Shown here: positions 1 through 11,309 of the stretch, in pieces
How positions within the stretch are numbered: the first letter of the stretch is position 1
How the letters are laid out: each line of letters starts with the position of its first letter
Assembly: GCA_003255025.1 (NCBI GenBank)
Contig: QANY01005361.1
Coordinates: 709,388 to 773,387 of the forward strand
Length of the DNA: 64,000 nucleotides
Direction of reading: 5' to 3'
From: Datisca glomerata
Taxonomy: Eukaryota; Streptophyta; Magnoliopsida; Cucurbitales; Datiscaceae
The notes under the pieces: generated by a model
The model's database searches: none
What the model was told of the DNA's origin: nothing
The model's input: only the letters and a program-made list of their open reading frames with translations
Program-made: the position numbers and the translations under genes

Positions 1-47
1 TAAATAGCAATGTTTATAACACATCACATATAAGTAAGTGCTGAAGT

Positions 48-311
48 ATGGCAAAAAAGAAAAACTACTATCCAACATCCTGGAAATTTTTTTATGGATA
101 TAATATTGAAGGAAGACACCCAATACATATTGATTATTCTTATAAAGACGGAGTTCAACAAACTTATGAACTAAAATATAGTTATTGGGTCATTTCTAGA
201 AGTTTGAGTTGCAAGATGTCAAAAATGAGTGGCGCAATTCTCGACCAAGACTTGTTGTTTTCTTTCTTTAAAAGCTCACTACATTCTTTGAATTTGAAAA
301 GAATTAAATAG
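48..311 (+). CDS. Unidentified 87-aa ORF, possible exon remnant
   Basis: An open frame from ATG at 48 encodes 87 residues with fairly balanced composition for this AT-rich region (YYPTSWKFFYGYNIEGRH near residues 7-24, later ELKYSYWVISRSLS). I do not recognise the family. There is no signal peptide or membrane segment. The frame ends in TAG at 309-311 and sequence downstream is non-coding AT-rich DNA. The window begins just upstream, so this could be the last exon of a gene or pseudogene lying outside the window. It could equally be chance. Nothing around it indicates a role. Confidence 0.25.
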   Translation: MAKKKNYYPTSWKFFYGYNIEGRHPIHIDYSYKDGVQQTYELKYSYWVISRSLSCKMSKMSGAILDQDLLFSFFKSSLHSLNLKRIK

Positions 312-2329
312 TGCTCATACTTTCTTCAATATGTATACATACTGAAAATCACAGATTTCATCTGTTTTAGCAGCTTATCTATGATATATTAAAAGTGAAA
401 AGTGGAGAAGAGTTGAGAATCATTATTGAACAATTTTGTCCATTTATTATTGATGTATTACCAAAATTAACCTTATAAGTTACATGTGGCATTTAATAAT
501 ATGTTTCTTTTAAAATTATGATAAATTGATCAAGTATGCATTAGTTTCAAAATTATTCATCTATTTAATGAATTTAGAAAAAAATAATTAATAAATATTT
601 TTAAGTTAATTTTAATTGATAACTTTGATTGAATTGTAGCAAGTGATTTAAGAAGTTAGGTAGAGAAACTCAAATTTGTATTAAATTATTTTTAATGTAG
701 AGAAAAAATAAATTATCTCTATAAAAGATAAATAGTAGAATTTAAAATGTAATTCAATTATAACACACATTTAGAACTTTATTTATGCTATATTTCATAT
801 GTATAATCAACATGTTGTGTAAACATAATTACCCAAAAGTTACAAACAAAAAAAAATAAATTTACAATACAAGTAAAAAATCAAAATCAAGTTAAAAATA
901 AAAATAAAATAGATGATTTTATGATAATGACGTCACTCTTTCTTTTAATGTTGAGAATACATTTCTACTATATGCGTTTTCTTTTTCTAAAAATATACGT
1001 ATGACATCTACAACTTAGTTAAATAATAATTATAAGTAAATAACAACAATATAACATATTTTTTTTTATCTTACTCACATAAATTCAAAATAAATACGAT
1101 GTTAAATACATCTATGTTTAACTTATATAAATACAATATGGCTATGAGTAATAATCGTAACTAAAATACAATAAAAATATTTACACATGCAACGCACGCA
1201 TTTATTGACTAGTTCTACATAAATGTCTAATTGTTTTTGCATTTATGGCCGTTTTTTTACAATGTAATTAAATTGTCCCTATTCTTTTTTTTTTCTTTTT
1301 TGCCCTTGTCTTGCCCGAAGCTCAGCTGATGGTATTTTTTGGATTTTGAATTTTTTTTCTAGCTCGTTTTAGCTCGTTCTATTTTGAATTTATGAATTTA
1401 TTTTTCTTCTGTCATTTTGATATTGTTCTTCCCCCGTTCTTGAAGCTTCAGCGTGAGTTTTTTTTCTTCTCCTTCATGTGTTTTTTGGTTTACTATTTTT
1501 TTATTTCTTTCATCTACTTTATCTCATTCTCTTTCTTCTTTTGTTTCGTTCATATAAAGCATCTACATTGTTATTTTCCAGTTTAGTTGAGTTAAAAATT
1601 TTAAGTTCTTGTTTATTCGGTTTACAATATATATTTTTGTAACATTAGTTCATATTTGGCTTTGATTTTTAGGGTTTGTATAGAATGTTATTGCTTTTCA
1701 ATGTTCTGATTATTTTTATATGTAACATTATTAATTTATTGATGTTGTTGATTGTTCAGTGGTATGAAATTCTCTAAAATAGTATTTTCAGATATGTCGA
1801 AGATTCTATTATTTTGTTCCATGATGGTAAATGGTGTGATACGAATATGTAGGTAGATAACAAATTAAAACTAGTTTTTATTGATGTAGATTCAACTTAG
1901 GTGTTTTACTGGATTTGGTTGTATGTGAATTAGGTTTGTCTAATGCACGAGAAAATAAACATATTATGAAGGTTATTCTTAGTGTTGGTATGATGTCTTG
2001 TAAAGTTTTTGAAATTAAAGGATGATAGCAATAGTTTATGGTTGGCTTCTTTTGCAAAGAGTGTGCATTGCCTATTAGTTGTTGAGATTGGTCAATCTTT
2101 AGAAGTTTCACCCTTGGTCAATGATATTTGTTTTATGGTCAACACTCTTCTTCTAGTAATGTACTTGTTAAGTAACCGTCTGGTTGTCATTTTTTTGAGA
2201 ATGTTGATGTCGAGAATGCTCCGATTGATATTCATGTTAAGGAGAATGATTTGTTTGGTAGCAAGGTAGATTTGAAGAAAGCAAATCAACTTGTTTCATT
2301 AAAAAATATTTTTTAATTTAAGATGAAGA
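312..2329. other. AT-rich intergenic DNA, no gene recognised
   Basis: About 2 kb of strongly AT-rich sequence with many runs of A and T and a pyrimidine/T-rich tract around 1260-1560. The short frames here are low-complexity (Phe/Tyr-rich) and look like composition artefacts. I see no transposase, reverse transcriptase or RNA gene. Confidence 0.5.
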
Positions 2330-2987
2330 AGTCGAATGGTGAACGGTGATACGAACCTCACCAACGATTTGCAATGAAACCCGATAAAAATGATGGTTGA
2401 AGAACCTTACGATTGATTTTAAACCAAGAAATGATAGATGATTGACCTAATTCAAACTTGTTGAAGAGAAAAAATGTTATAAAGGTGAATGGTATGTCGA
2501 AGACGCCACAATCCGGGATGGATGAACAAATTGATAAGTCGGGGTGAACGCCACCGATACAAATCTGATAAGTTTGAAGAGTTCAAGAAGAACCAGAGAG
2601 AATTTCTCAAAAATATATAATCAATAATCTTTGCCATTTACAAAAGATAACCCCTCTTTATATAGAGGTTTGTTATAACACATAATAAAGGCAATTTAAG
2701 CCATTGGGAAAGATAAAAGACTCGAGAAAACTGAAATTAGATTTGAAATATGAAAAGACACATATTTTTAGTTTAATTGATAATTACTTCTTCAATTGCT
2801 TTGATGACATGGATAAAGTCTTGATTATCATTTGGACTCATCTCTGCGTGAAATTTTTCAGAATCTGCCCAAAACTCCTTGATTAGCCCATTAAGATTTT
2901 CTTTGAATTTATTAGATCTAACACTTGTAAATGGACTATTTGGAATGTGTAATTGGCTCTCTTAGGCTTGCTTCATGATTCTCATCA
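2330..2987 (-). repeat. Gypsy-like LTR fragment (minus orientation)
   Basis: Read on the minus strand, this stretch directly follows a purine-rich tract (AAGAGAGGGGGAA, 2988-3000). It starts TGATGAGAATC at 2987, carries a TATA-like box (2657-2664), and continues into a leader-like sequence. This is the order U3-TATA-R/U5 expected of an LTR. The distal end is not clear: I could not identify the terminal CA or a primer binding site, so 2330 is an estimate. No second LTR copy was found, so the element is truncated. Confidence 0.4.
2657..2664 (-). promoter_or_regulatory. TATA-like box in LTR fragment
   Basis: The minus-strand sequence CCTCTATATAAAGAGG contains TATATAAA. It lies about 325 bp downstream of the proposed LTR start, as expected for a retrotransposon promoter. 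The assignment depends on the LTR call. Confidence 0.3.
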
Positions 2988-3160
2988 TTCCCCCTCTCTT
3001 GGAAAATATTCATCCTCGAATCTTCACTTGTAATGGATCATCTCCTTTAGGATGTAGCTTAGTTAGAAATTTTTCTTGCATCATTTCTTTACATTCAAAA
3101 GAACTTTGGTAATTAAAAGTAAATGAAATTTGTTGCAACTCCATAATTCTCCTCTTTTTT
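2988..3160 (-). pseudogene. Gypsy pol C-terminal end and polypurine tract
   Basis: On the minus strand the sequence reads through a short decayed coding stretch ending in residues like EDSRMNIFQERG. This resembles the 'DLRTN-F-EGG' type tail that ends many plant Ty3/Gypsy polyproteins. It runs straight into the purine tract AAGAGAGGGGGAA that precedes the LTR. Stops occur in every frame upstream. The resemblance is short, so the family call is inferred from order (pol tail, purine tract, LTR) rather than from a catalytic domain. Confidence 0.4.
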
Positions 3161-3170
3161 TTTTTACAAA

Positions 3171-3364
3171 AGATAAGACAAGATAAGATAAGCTAAGCTA
3201 AGATAAGATAAGATAAGATAAGATAAGATATGATATGATAAGATAAGATATGATATGATAAGATAAGCTAAAATAAGATAGGATATGATAAAATATGATA
3301 TTATAAGATAAGATAAGATAAGATAAGATATGATATGATATGATATGATAAGATAAGATAAGAT
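3171..3364. repeat. AAGAT/GATAA pentanucleotide microsatellite
   Basis: Nearly 200 bp of (AAGAT)n with point variants (AAGCT, ATGAT). Each perfect junction reads GATAAG, identical to the plant I-box/GATA-factor core. The Ser/Tyr/Leu/Ile-rich frame on the minus strand is only a translation of this repeat. Confidence 0.9.
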
Positions 3365-3550
3365 ACTGTTGATAATGATGGCGTTTGGATTTAAAACTTT
3401 GGGTGAACGAGCTTGCCCTATCCAAGGTCGTAGAGCTAAAAAATCGGTTCGATTTGATATGTAATAGTAACTATTTCGACACCCAGGTCAAAAGTTATGG
3501 CCGTCTTAAGAGTCGTCGTCAAAATGAGAAAAATGTAGACCCATTATGTC

Positions 3551-4130
3551 AGTTGACGACACCTTCTTAAAGGGCAAGTATGTGCGCATTTTGTTACTTG
3601 CTTGTATTTTAGATGGTAACATCCAAATTTATCCACTAGCATTCTCTATAATTGGTTCATAGAATGATGGTTCGTGGATATTATATATTTTTGTATTGGA
3701 GATGTTGTTGATTTATTTATTGTGTCTGACATATACACTAGTATTTCTATGGCTATTAGTATTGTTTTTCCTAATGCTTATCATGGAGCATGCATGTACC
3801 ATCTATGTCAGAATTTAAAGACAAGGTTTAAGTTACCGAATAACATTGATCCCATTTTTTATGCATGTGCGAAGGCTTACCTTATGACTGACTTTTAGTG
3901 TCACATGCGGAGTTTGGACAAGATATCTCCACGAATTCGTTCATATTTAGAGTGTGTTGGATTTGATAGATGGGCATGGGCTTATTTTACTAGTAAACGA
4001 TTTAACATGATGACCTCCCATATCTCTAAAAGTATTAGTAATGTGTTAGTTCAAGCATGTGAACTTCCTATTATAAAGTTATTGAAATTTATACATCAAC
4101 TATGTTTGAGATGGTTTTAGGAGTGTAAGA
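3551..4130 (+). pseudogene. MULE (Mutator-like) transposase relic
   Basis: Two frames joined by a frameshift read as the core of a plant MuDR-type transposase. From 3551: FLKGKYVRILLLACILDGN, then IYPLAFSIIG and NDGSW. After the shift: IVSDIYTSISMAISIVFPNA, YHGACMYHLCQNLKTRF, then YACAKAYLMTDF, a stop, and YLECVGFDRWAWAYFTSKRF followed by N-MTSHISKSIS. The family has D-D-E chemistry; 'SD' of IVSD matches its second catalytic Asp, and the ISKS segment stands where NIAES is usual. At least two in-frame stops and one frameshift mean it is dead. No terminal inverted repeats could be tied to it. Confidence 0.8.
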
Positions 4131-4535
4131 CGACAACATCTTTTATGAAAATAAAGCTTCCACGTGGGCTGAGGATCATTTGAGGGAAGAGTACGTAGTT
4201 GCTCGAACTATGTCAGCATGTGTTATATACTTTAATTTAGTTATTGTATGGTTCCATTTAAATTAATGATTATTTACATTTTTAATACTTTTTCATGTCG
4301 GTTTAGTCATGGTGGGTTGTGTATGTTTTGAACTTGGGTAGTCATACATGTTCATGTTTGAGGTGAGAGTTAGATTAAATATCATGTGAATGCTTGTACT
4401 GTCTTTCGCAATCAGAACTTGAGTTCATATTCATATGTTAGTGATTGGTTATAGTGTATTGAATACGCTTCAACCTATAAAGGTGTCAATCGCCCATTAG
4501 GTAATGGAGCATGCTACCTAAGAATGTAGTTTAGG

Positions 4536-4667
4536 CACATATCTCTCTCTCCCTCTCTCTCACTATCTCGCTCTCTCTCTCCCTCTCCCCCCTCTCTCTC
4601 TTACTCTCTCTCTCTCTCTCCCTTACCCTCTCTTTCTCTCCCTCCCTTCCTACCCCTCTCTCTCACT
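4536..4667. repeat. CT-rich microsatellite
   Basis: About 130 bp of (CT)n with CCCT interruptions. It lies exactly between the MULE relic and the point where recognisable Copia coding sequence starts, so it marks the 5' truncation point of the Copia element. Confidence 0.9.
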
Positions 4668-5650
4668 ATGCTCACTAAGAATGATGTGAAAACTTTGTCG
4701 AAAGTAAAGAAGTGGTTAGGTGAGAAATTTCAAATGAAAGATTTGGGAGAGACAAGCTATATTCTAGGCATCCAAATCCTAAGGGATATGAATAATAAAC
4801 TCTTGATACTTTCTCAGACATCTTATATTGATAAGGTGCTGGAAAGATTCTCTATGAAAAATTTCAAAAAGGTCAATTACCGACTAAACATGAAATTATC
4901 CTTTCCAAGAAGCAATGTCATAAGACACCTCAAAAGAAAGATGATATGAGAAGGGTTCTTTATGCTTCAGTGGTTGGGAGTCTCATGTATGACATATTGT
5001 GTACGAGACTAGACATCTGTTATGCAGTAAGAATTGTCAGTCGTTATCAATCAAATCCTGATTTTGAACATTGGGTTGCAATAAAGTATATTCTTAAGTA
5101 TCTTTGAAAAACGAGAAATTACATGCTTGTTTATTCAGGAGGAGACTTGAACCCCACTAGATATAATGTTTCTTATTTTCAATCAGATATGGACAGTCAA
5201 AAGTCAATGTCTGGATCAATATTCACCACTAGGTGGAGGAGTTGCAGTCTAGAGAAGTATTAAACAATCCAATATTATAAATTTCACCATGGAAGCTGAA
5301 TATATAGCAATTTGTGAAGCTGCGAAAGAAACGATTTGACTCAAAAAGTTCTATACGGATCAGGAAGTAGTTCCAGACATGGATAAACCATTAATCTTGT
5401 ACTGTGACAACAATGGGGTAGTAGCTAATTCAAAAAAACCAAAGAGTCACAAGAGGGGCAACCACATTAAGAGGAAATACCATCTTGTAAGAGAGATTGT
5501 AAAATGAAGAGACGTGATTGTTATGAAGATAGCGTCAGATTAAAACCTGGCTGATCCTTTTACCAAGACACTTCCTACGAAGTCATTAACGATCATGTGT
5601 GAAATATGGGGTTGAGAGAGAAGCCACATTTGCTTTAGGAAAAATGGGAG
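4668..5650 (+). pseudogene. Ty1/Copia reverse transcriptase C-terminus and RNase H
   Basis: The translation shows the second half of a Copia pol: WLGEKFQMKDLGETSYILGI, then LSQTSYIDKVLERFSMKNF, the RNase H block MEAEYIAICEAAKETI, LYCDNNGVVANSKKPKSHKR and KRKYHLVREIV, and a C-terminus LADPFTKTLPTKSL. These match the family order (RT thumb, then RNase H). There are frameshifts after about 4949 and several stops (TAG, TGA in the RNase H part). Gag, protease, integrase and the RT palm are absent. The region ends in the polypurine stretch AAAATGGGAGAT directly before the LTR, so this is the 3' portion of the element. Confidence 0.9.
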
Positions 5651-5652
5651 AT

Positions 5653-7890
5653 TGTTGGGTATAGTGCCCTCAAAACATATATAAAGACATTTTAATTTGA
5701 ATTATTAAAATATTTTTTTTCTTATAATTGTGTTTTCTGAATTATTATCGAATAATTTGTATTAATATCTGAAAATTTCATATTCATTAATGAGACTATG
5801 ATCTTGTATTAGTACGAGGGGATTAAGATCATATATAATGAATAAAATAGTCCACAACATATTAAAGTATGAAGTCTTTAATGTATGGTTGCTAGTACGA
5901 TTCGCTAAGTATTTTGAATGTATGTGATCTAGATTCGAATTGGTATTGTAGATAGATATCTTAGTGAATGCACTTTATATAATTAGATTATATAGGACAT
6001 GACCGATGTGAATTAATATATTTATTAACTTACCGTTTATCATAAAGATTTAATATACATAAATCAGATGATCATATGTAGATCAATCTAACTCATGAGT
6101 AGTCATGAACACCTATAGATGTCTACTGGATCTTTTGATTCACTCGTTAAGATTTATTCGTAAAATAGGCTAGTAACTTTTATTTTGGAGATTCAGTGAC
6201 ATGGATGGCTGGGAACATGATCTTACAAGATTTAGAATCCAAGCTTTTCTGACGGATCATATATTGGTTCTCTTAAGTGTTAATTTTGGAATTGAATGGT
6301 TATTGAACTCAAATTTATATTACGATTATAAATTAATCATTCACTAGTGAATTAATGGTACTTAAGGATCAAGAGGTAATTAGAAGGATAAAACAATAAT
6401 TTTGACCAACTCTAATTTACGAACTAATAATTAGAGGACATAACTACATGCATTGATTATATCAATGAACTACACGAGACTACTCTATAAATATATTCTG
6501 TAATTACTAAGAGTGCAATTCCATATTTATAGTGGAGTAATAATGAAAACTAATAAATAAGTTTATTTAATTAAATAGTTTAATTAATAATCTGATTTAT
6601 TAGAGCTTAGAATTATGGGTCTATGATCTCCATGCCACCTTTGTATTATACAGTCTAGAATGTGAATATTTCAGGATATAAGAAAATGACTAGCTTGCAA
6701 AAAGAATTCAGTTTCTAAGGCAAATATATAATTATGAGATGATTAAGTGAAATTAATTAATTAAGAATTAATTATTGTAATTTTTAGAAATTATAATTAA
6801 TTAAATATATTGATTAATTTTTAAATTAATCGATAAGTGAAACAATATGCTTGATTTATGACTTTAAATAGTATTAAATTATTATAAGATAATAATTTGA
6901 ATTTGAATGAAGTAATATATTATTTTTGCACTAATAGATAAGTTAGTTGATAGGTGTGATTAGATAAGTTAATTTTGAGTTAACTGATATCTAAATATTT
7001 ATCTAATTAAAATAAATAATAAATTTGATAAAATTACTACGTGACATGTCAGACTGCCACATGTCAATCACTGATTTTTGAATCATGGATTGACTTGACA
7101 CACTGTAGTGTCACATCACACTCTATTGGCACGTGACATACTGTAGTGCCACATGACACTACAGTGATGTGTGTGACTCTGTAGTGCATCACGACACCAT
7201 AGTAGTTCACGACACACCACGGTGCCACACGACACTCCACAGTTCACAGTTCCACACGACACTCCACAGTTCCACATGACACTCCGCAGTGCCACACGTC
7301 ACTGCAGTGTGACGTAGACTGTAATGAGTCTCACTGTAACGGTACATTTGTAAATAATTTATTATTTTATGAAACTCTAAAAAATCTAATGAGCCTTGAC
7401 TTTGAATATATTAATAATGTTCTATTGGCCTCATAGAGCAATTATAGGTGTGATTAATTTGTTAATCAAAACTCTGTGAATTCTCCAATTCTCTCTCAAA
7501 GTTCCGTCTCAAAAGTCAATATCCAAATCTCTAGTTCTCATGTGTTGAGTACATCTAGAAGCGTAAAAATGTTCTTGATTTATTCTACGCACCCACATAA
7601 GTTATAATGTGTTTGAGGATTAGTTTGGAAGATATTTGTATGGATCTCACAGTTCACTTTTTATAGATCTTACGCTCATTATTTTACTAGAAGATACCGA
7701 TGTCGATTGATAGATTTCGAGAGGTATTATTATTTTTATGAATGTCTTTAATTTAATGTATGGATATATAATGGATCCGTTGAGAAAAATTATTTTCAGA
7801 ATTTTTTTTTGAAACTTGTCGCGTTGTGATTATTTTTTCAAATAAATTTTTTAAATAAATCGCCTCCGCTGCACGTCTTGATTTTCAACA
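5653..7890 (+). mobile_element. Copia 3' LTR (about 2.2 kb)
   Basis: Starts TGTTGGGTATAGTGCC right after the polypurine tract and ends TTTTCAACA, giving the expected TG...CA ends with an inverted TGTTG/CAACA. A homologous copy lies in antisense at 57602-59656, which fixes both borders independently. The long LTR and RNase H type suggest an Angela-like Copia lineage, but that is inference. The 5' partner LTR is not in the window, so a target duplication cannot be tested. Confidence 0.88.
7030..7330. repeat. Degenerate GACAC/CACAGT repeats inside LTR
   Basis: Short imperfect repeats built from TGTAGTGCCACATGACAC and CACACGACACTCCACAGT occur here. The related LTR at 57602-59656 has a shorter version (about 58120-58320), so this block has expanded or contracted since the copies separated. 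Confidence 0.65.
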
Positions 7891-9038
7891 CATACAAACT
7901 AAACATACTTAATGGAAAATTAAGTAAATAAATTAGATACTAATAGTAGGTAGTTAATAGTTTTACTGAAATGCGAGTAAATTTGCATATAGCCATACTC
8001 CAAAATTCATTCTTAATCTCGTAACTATTTTATCGGCCTATAGTAAAAGCACTTATAGTAAAATTTATAGAAACTTTTGTCATATTTTTTGGTTTCTAGA
8101 ATTCTGTATTGATTCTGTAGAAACTTCCTATTTATTTTTATGGATTCTTGCCGGAGATTAACTTTCTTTTTGTTCATGATGTTGTGGAGCTTGGATCGAT
8201 AGAGTGTGGAGTCGTGGGTTTTGTGAGTATCACGAGCTGTGTTTTGAAATGAAGAAATGTTTGAGTTGATGATTCGTGTAATTATAATCGAGTCGTCTAC
8301 ATTCTTACTCTATACGCGTGTCAAGGTTCAGGAAGTGCATTTGTTTTATTTTTTTATTTTGTGTTTGTCATTTTTTCTTTCCGTTTAAACACCGCCGTTC
8401 TTTTAATTGTTTTTAAATGGCCCATGTTCTTGGGCCTTTATTACAAGTAATTGTAGGGCGCGTTTCGTGCCCTGTTTCAATTAAGGGTGAAAAATGCCTT
8501 CACCATTTACTATTATTATTAGGTCGCCCAATCATTTATACAATTAAAAAGTTGAGCGATCATTTTATTATTGAATTAAACCTGTAAAAGCGTGCATCAT
8601 TATCGAACAACATAAGATGTAATCGGATGGTTTCATCCATGCATTTATTGATTTCCATAAATTCAATTTTAAGTTTGGAAGTTATGTATCTTCTATCTAG
8701 AAAAAGTTGAACAAATTTGTATCACTATGAATCATGGATGATTCTAATAGACTTTAAAGCGAGATGGAACAATAAGTGAAAATCCATCATTTTATCATTC
8801 AGAATAATATTTTTAAAATAGTTGAACAAAAAAATCAAAATTTAATTTTTTTTTTCATAGAAATTACACGAGCAATTTATTACTGTATAAACAAGCAATA
8901 AGATTTTAACATGAAAAACCACCCAACTACAGGATGCCATGTGTATGATTGTTGGTTTTCTTGGGAATTGTAAGAAAAATGTATCAACAACTTAGTAGAA
9001 AAATGTTCTAAATCTTCTGTTTAATATATTAAAGTTTA
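7891..9038. other. Unclassified spacer
   Basis: AT-rich DNA between the Copia LTR and the foldback unit. No long ORF or recognisable protein motif is visible. A less AT-rich patch around 8160-8480 has no readable domain. Confidence 0.4.
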
Positions 9039-9050
9039 GGAAAACTTTAC

Positions 9051-9074
9051 AATGCCGGACAAATTTCCGGCATT
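9051..9074. other. Terminal hairpin in left arm
   Basis: AATGCCGGA and TCCGGCATT form a perfect 9-bp stem with a 6-base loop, 12 bases inside the proposed end of the unit. The right end has only a decayed counterpart (CTGTCGGG). Confidence 0.6.
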
Positions 9075-9134
9075 GATATTCGGTAATTGTGGTTCTTAGA
9101 TTACTTTTGAAGTAATCTGAACCATACAAAACCC

Positions 9135-9890
9135 AGTAGGTAACAAGTTTTTTATGCGTTCAGTAGATACATACTGAGGTTCATCAATTACATACTGAGA
9201 TTTACCAATTACGTGTGGAGTTCACCAAATACGTACAAAAAAATAATTATTAGAGGAGTTCACCAATGACATACTGGGGTTCACTAATTACGTAATGAGG
9301 TTCACCAAATACGTACAAATTAATAATTCTTGAAGGAATTCACCAAATACATATTGGGGTTCACCAAGTATATACTGAAGTTCACTAATTATATAGTGGG
9401 GTTCACCAAACACGTATAAATTAATAATTCTTGGAGGTGTTCATCAAATATGTATTGGGGTTCACCTATTACGTACTGGGGTTCACTAATTACGTACTGG
9501 GGTTAACCAACCACGTACAAAATAATAATTCTTGGAAGGTTTCACCAAATACGTATTGGGGTTCACCAAATACGTATTGGGGTTCACCAATTATGTAGTG
9601 GAATTCACTAATTACGTACAAAATAATAATTCTTAGTGGGGTTCACCAAATAGGTGCTGGGGTTCATCAATTACGTATTGTGATTCACCAATTACGTATA
9701 AATTAATAATTCTTAGAGGGGTTCACCAAATACGTACTGGAGTTCACCAATTATGTACTAGAGTTCACCAATAACGTAGTGGGGTTCACCAAATACGTAC
9801 AAATTAATAATTCTTAGATATATTCATCAAATACGTACTGGGGTTCACCAATTACGTACTGAGGTTCACCAAATACGTAAAACCTAATCC
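9135..9890 (+). repeat. 21-bp TACGTA tandem repeats, left arm
   Basis: Units of GGTTCACCAATTACGTACTG type recur every 21 bp. They are broken about every 100 bp by a spacer reading AATTAATAATTCTTGGAGG. The right arm has the same units inverted over a tract about 2.6 times longer. Confidence 0.9.
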
Positions 9891-10964
9891 CCATACCTAA
9901 TAGGTGAATCACCTATTTTTAGCCCCTAAACGCCATTCTGAAGGTGCTAATCGCATTGTCAAAGCCAAGCGCTAGTTTTATGACTCAAACCACCTATTTC
10001 ATTCCCCAAACGCCATGTATAAATAGGTGATCGTCAATCTCCCTCCCAATCGTCAATTTTTTGGGCCTAATCGCCATTATTCATAATCAATCTTAAAATT
10101 GATATTTTTATAATTATTTACCGTACACCGAGAAAATTATTGATAAAAATAGAAAAAACTCATTATTTCAATGCAAACATTCATGAGACTCACTTATTAT
10201 GTGAAATTAGATTGGATTAATTAAGGATACTCGAAACAATTGAACACTTAATCATAAACTCGGTAAAAGTTGTCATTTATAATATTACTGTGCTTTTGTG
10301 ACAAGTATCGAGTGAGATGAGTTTTCACCAAATATAATTATATGTCGCGATGTTATGAGGGTCAGTAAATCCTATTCATCAGTTCGACGAACATGTATAA
10401 CCCTTAAGATCAGATTCTACTATTAAATCGAGCCTATCAGCTAAAAAATTTGAAATTAAATATTGAAATTTGAAATTTAACCTTTTATTTAATAATACTA
10501 ACCCCATAATTTTTGGAAAATAACCCTTTATATTTTAATTAATTTATAATCTTATTAATTTTGTACGTGAAATATTTTGGTGAACCCTTCCAAGAATTAT
10601 TAATTTTATACGAGAAATATTCTGGTGAACCCCTCAAGATTTTCTTTGTACCCCACTATGAAATTGGTGAACACCAAAATACAAGTCAATTTTGGTGAAC
10701 TCCTCCAAGAATTATTAACCTTTTCATTTTATAAATTATAACCCCATAAAATTTGAAAAATAACCTATTTACGTTTTAATTTATAATCCCATAAATGTAT
10801 TTTGTTACAAACCGTTAATCTATCCAATTGGATTCTACAAAGAGTAGATTCGCTCCTTATGTTATGGTTCATCTCGCACTTACAAACTTTCAATCTATCC
10901 AAACATTTTGAACTTCTAAATTTATTTTTATTTATCCATCCAGGTTTTTTAGGCATAATGGGGA

Positions 10965-11300
10965 GTATTGAGACTAAACGCTTGTGTGTCTGGTGTTTGG
11001 GGCCCAAACGCGATCAACATGCCCCAAACGCCAGTCATGGTAGGCGATTTTCCATCCATGACTGATGTTTGTGGCCCGCATGACACGTTTGATCCCCTAA
11101 CACTATAGTAACATGCGTTTGGCTCGTGTCCTAATGACACATGCCAAACACCTGTGTGTCTGGCATTTGGGGCCCAAACGCGACCAGCAGGCCCCAAACG
11201 CCAGTCATGGTAGGTGATTCGCCAATCATGATAGGTGATTTGCCAGTCATGACTGGCATTTGGGGCCTGCTGGACACGTTTGAGCCCCAAACGCCATTTT
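10965..11300. repeat. GC-rich palindrome island, left arm
   Basis: Repeated motifs TTTGGGGCCCAAACGC, CCCCAAACGCCAGTCATGG and TAGGCGATT occur on both strands of a roughly 330-bp GC-rich island in otherwise AT-rich DNA. Many motifs are self-complementary, so the strand could form several alternative hairpins. Overlapping frames in all directions are translations of this palindromic repeat and not genes. Confidence 0.75.
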
Positions 11301-11309
11301 CATGTAGTT

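Noticed and set aside
3198..3425. 75-aa minus-strand frame rich in Ser/Tyr/Leu/Ile
   Set aside because: It is only the translation of the AAGAT microsatellite.
9135..9890. CRISPR-like array of 21-bp direct repeats
   Set aside because: Units are contiguous with no unique spacers, the setting is plant DNA, and the same array occurs inverted in the other arm.
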